DNA of 64,000 bases. Origin: Enterobacterales bacterium (lineage in GTDB: Bacteria; Pseudomonadota; Gammaproteobacteria; Enterobacterales; Succinivibrionaceae). Positions 62,992 through 64,000 of the stretch are shown here, one piece after another; position 1 is the first letter of the stretch; every line of letters begins with the position of its first letter. Where the stretch lies: NCBI GenBank assembly GCA_900768635.1, contig CAAGDP010000198.1, positions 1 through 64,000 of the forward strand, in the 5' to 3' direction. The notes under the pieces are model-generated. The model saw nothing but the letters and a program-made list of their open reading frames with translations. It had not been told where the DNA came from and did no database searches. The position numbers and the translations under genes are program-made.

Positions 62992-64000
62992 CTATTCAGC
63001 CAGAAGAATTTCCTGCTGCCATAATTCTTCCACGGTTTCGCGACGTCTGATCAGATGGTCCTTGCAGCAATCAACCATAACTTCAGCTGCTCGTGGACGG
63101 GAATTATAGGATGAAGCCATGGAAAAACCATAAGCCCCAGCAGAAAACTGTACCAGATAGTCTCCCGGTGCAACTCTGAGACTGCGTTCCTTCCCGAGAA
63201 AGTCTCCGGATTCACATACAGGGCCTACCACATCATAAACTTTCTCTTCACAGTCCTTTTCCACAGCATTACTAATCTTCATCCAGGCAGAATACAGGGA
63301 AGGACGAATCATATCATTCATGCCGGTATCCACAATGGCAAAATTGGAAGCCTCACCTTCCTTAAGGTACTCCACTTTCGCCACCAGAATACCTGCATTG
63401 GCAACCATGGATCTTCCCGGCTCTACCAGTAATTTAAGACCGGTATCTTTCAGACGATCCTGCAACATCTGCATATATTCCTGAGGTGACGGAGGAGTCT
63501 CATTATCATAAACCACACCAAGACCGCCACCCATATCAATATGTTCCAGAGTTATTCCTTCCTTTTTCAATCGATCCACCAGAATCAGAACTCTGTCCAG
63601 TGCATCAGCAAAAGGCTTTAGTTCAGTAAGCTGTGAGCCGATGTGGCAATCGATACCCTTAATCGCAATCCCCGGCAAATTCCGGGCTTGGAGATAAAGA
63701 TTAAAAGCTCTTTCAATAGGCACACCAAATTTATTCTTCTTCAGACCGGTGGAAATATAGGGATGAGTATGAGCATCAACATCAGGATTGATTCGTATGG
63801 ACACAGGTGCAGTAAGATGTAATTGTGATGCCACCTGGGAAATACGTTCCATTTCCGCTTCGGATTCCACATTAAAGGAGCAGATCCCGGCCTTCAAGGC
63901 AAATTCAATCTCTTCAACGCTCTTTGCCACTCCTGAATACACTACCTTGGATGCATCTCCTCCTGCCTTAAGAACTCTGGCAAGCTCTCCTCTGGAAACA
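62992..64000 (-). CDS. lysA: diaminopimelate decarboxylase (partial, 5' end outside)
   Basis: PLP enzyme converting meso-diaminopimelate to lysine. The visible 335 residues run from the window edge (VSRGELARVLKAGGDASKVVYSGVAK) to the stop, with SIRINPDVDAHTHPYISTGLKKNKFG, the HIGSQL loop, DMGGGLGV, EPGRSMVANAG and the PVCESGDFLG active-site Cys and late SAGAYGFSMASSYN. The reading frame is open to position 64000, so an internal codon at 63942 is not the start. Confidence 0.95.
   Translation of the reverse strand, partial: VSRGELARVLKAGGDASKVVYSGVAKSVEEIEFALKAGICSFNVESEAEMERISQVASQLHLTAPVSIRINPDVDAHTHPYISTGLKKNKFGVPIERAFNLYLQARNLPGIAIKGIDCHIGSQLTELKPFADALDRVLILVDRLKKEGITLEHIDMGGGLGVVYDNETPPSPQEYMQMLQDRLKDTGLKLLVEPGRSMVANAGILVAKVEYLKEGEASNFAIVDTGMNDMIRPSLYSAWMKISNAVEKDCEEKVYDVVGPVCESGDFLGKERSLRVAPGDYLVQFSAGAYGFSMASSYNSRPRAAEVMVDCCKDHLIRRRETVEELWQQEILLAE

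Noticed and set aside
1..64000. tRNA genes, CRISPR arrays, intact insertion sequences
   Set aside because: No T-loop GGTTCGANTCC-type sequences in tRNA context, no regularly spaced repeats and no complete transposase were found by reading; a tool search could still reveal divergent cases.

Overview
The window reads as chromosomal core of a gammaproteobacterium with moderate-to-low GC. Gene order repeatedly matches E. coli and its relatives: btuB-murI next to an rRNA operon; priA-ftsN-argS-hslUV; lexA close to plsB; waaF/waaA-coaD-mutM-rpmG-rpmB-coaBC-dut-pyrE-yicC-gmk; gppA-trxA-rho; and uvrD-yigB-xerC-yigA-dapF-lysA. The mixture of this order with menaquinone genes, malic enzyme, a Haemophilus-type Kdo kinase and a lexA gene lacking much of its DNA-binding domain would suit an anaerobic lineage such as Aeromonadales/Succinivibrionaceae. 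That placement is inference, not something the sequence proves.

Layout. 1-270: 5' end of a 16S rRNA gene (minus strand) with its leader and promoter. 0.7-7.1 kb: a membrane-anchored RRM protein, murI, btuB under a cobalamin riboswitch, an NADP-malic enzyme and rpmE. 7.5-18.2 kb: envelope glycosyltransferases, a LysR/YeiH divergent pair, msbA, a VirK/YbjX protein and priA. 18.3-29.8 kb: a coiled-coil gene, ftsN, argS, hslU, hslV (with a heat-shock-type promoter), a lipoprotein, truncated lexA, trmL, plsB, a FliL-like protein and tusA. 29.8-43.2 kb: inner-core LPS genes (GT9, kdkA, waaA, waaF), glpG, ybaK, coaD, mutM, ribosomal genes, coaBC, dut, pyrE, yicC and gmk. 43.2-53.1 kb: gppA, trxA, rpoZ, a decayed group II intron 3' end, two lineage-specific genes, a nitroreductase, ddl, a tail-anchored TIR protein and rho. 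53.3-64 kb: a gate-domain transporter, menE-menB, a duplicated-domain exported protein, and the uvrD-to-lysA operon running off the window.

The genes mostly serve cell-envelope synthesis (LPS core, lipid A flipping, peptidoglycan precursors, phospholipid), nucleotide and cofactor synthesis, and DNA/RNA maintenance. The most unusual items are the zinc-ribbon/TIR/pseudo-TIR/tail-anchor protein (50.2-51.7 kb), the LexA that keeps its protease but lacks the recognition helix and wing, the exported protein made of two copies of one two-cysteine domain, the membrane-tethered RRM protein, and a 74-nt stacked hairpin upstream of the btuB riboswitch. Starts were moved from the longest frame to internal codons wherever a ribosome binding site or family alignment favoured it; these choices are stated per gene. 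No tRNA, CRISPR array or intact insertion sequence was recognised.
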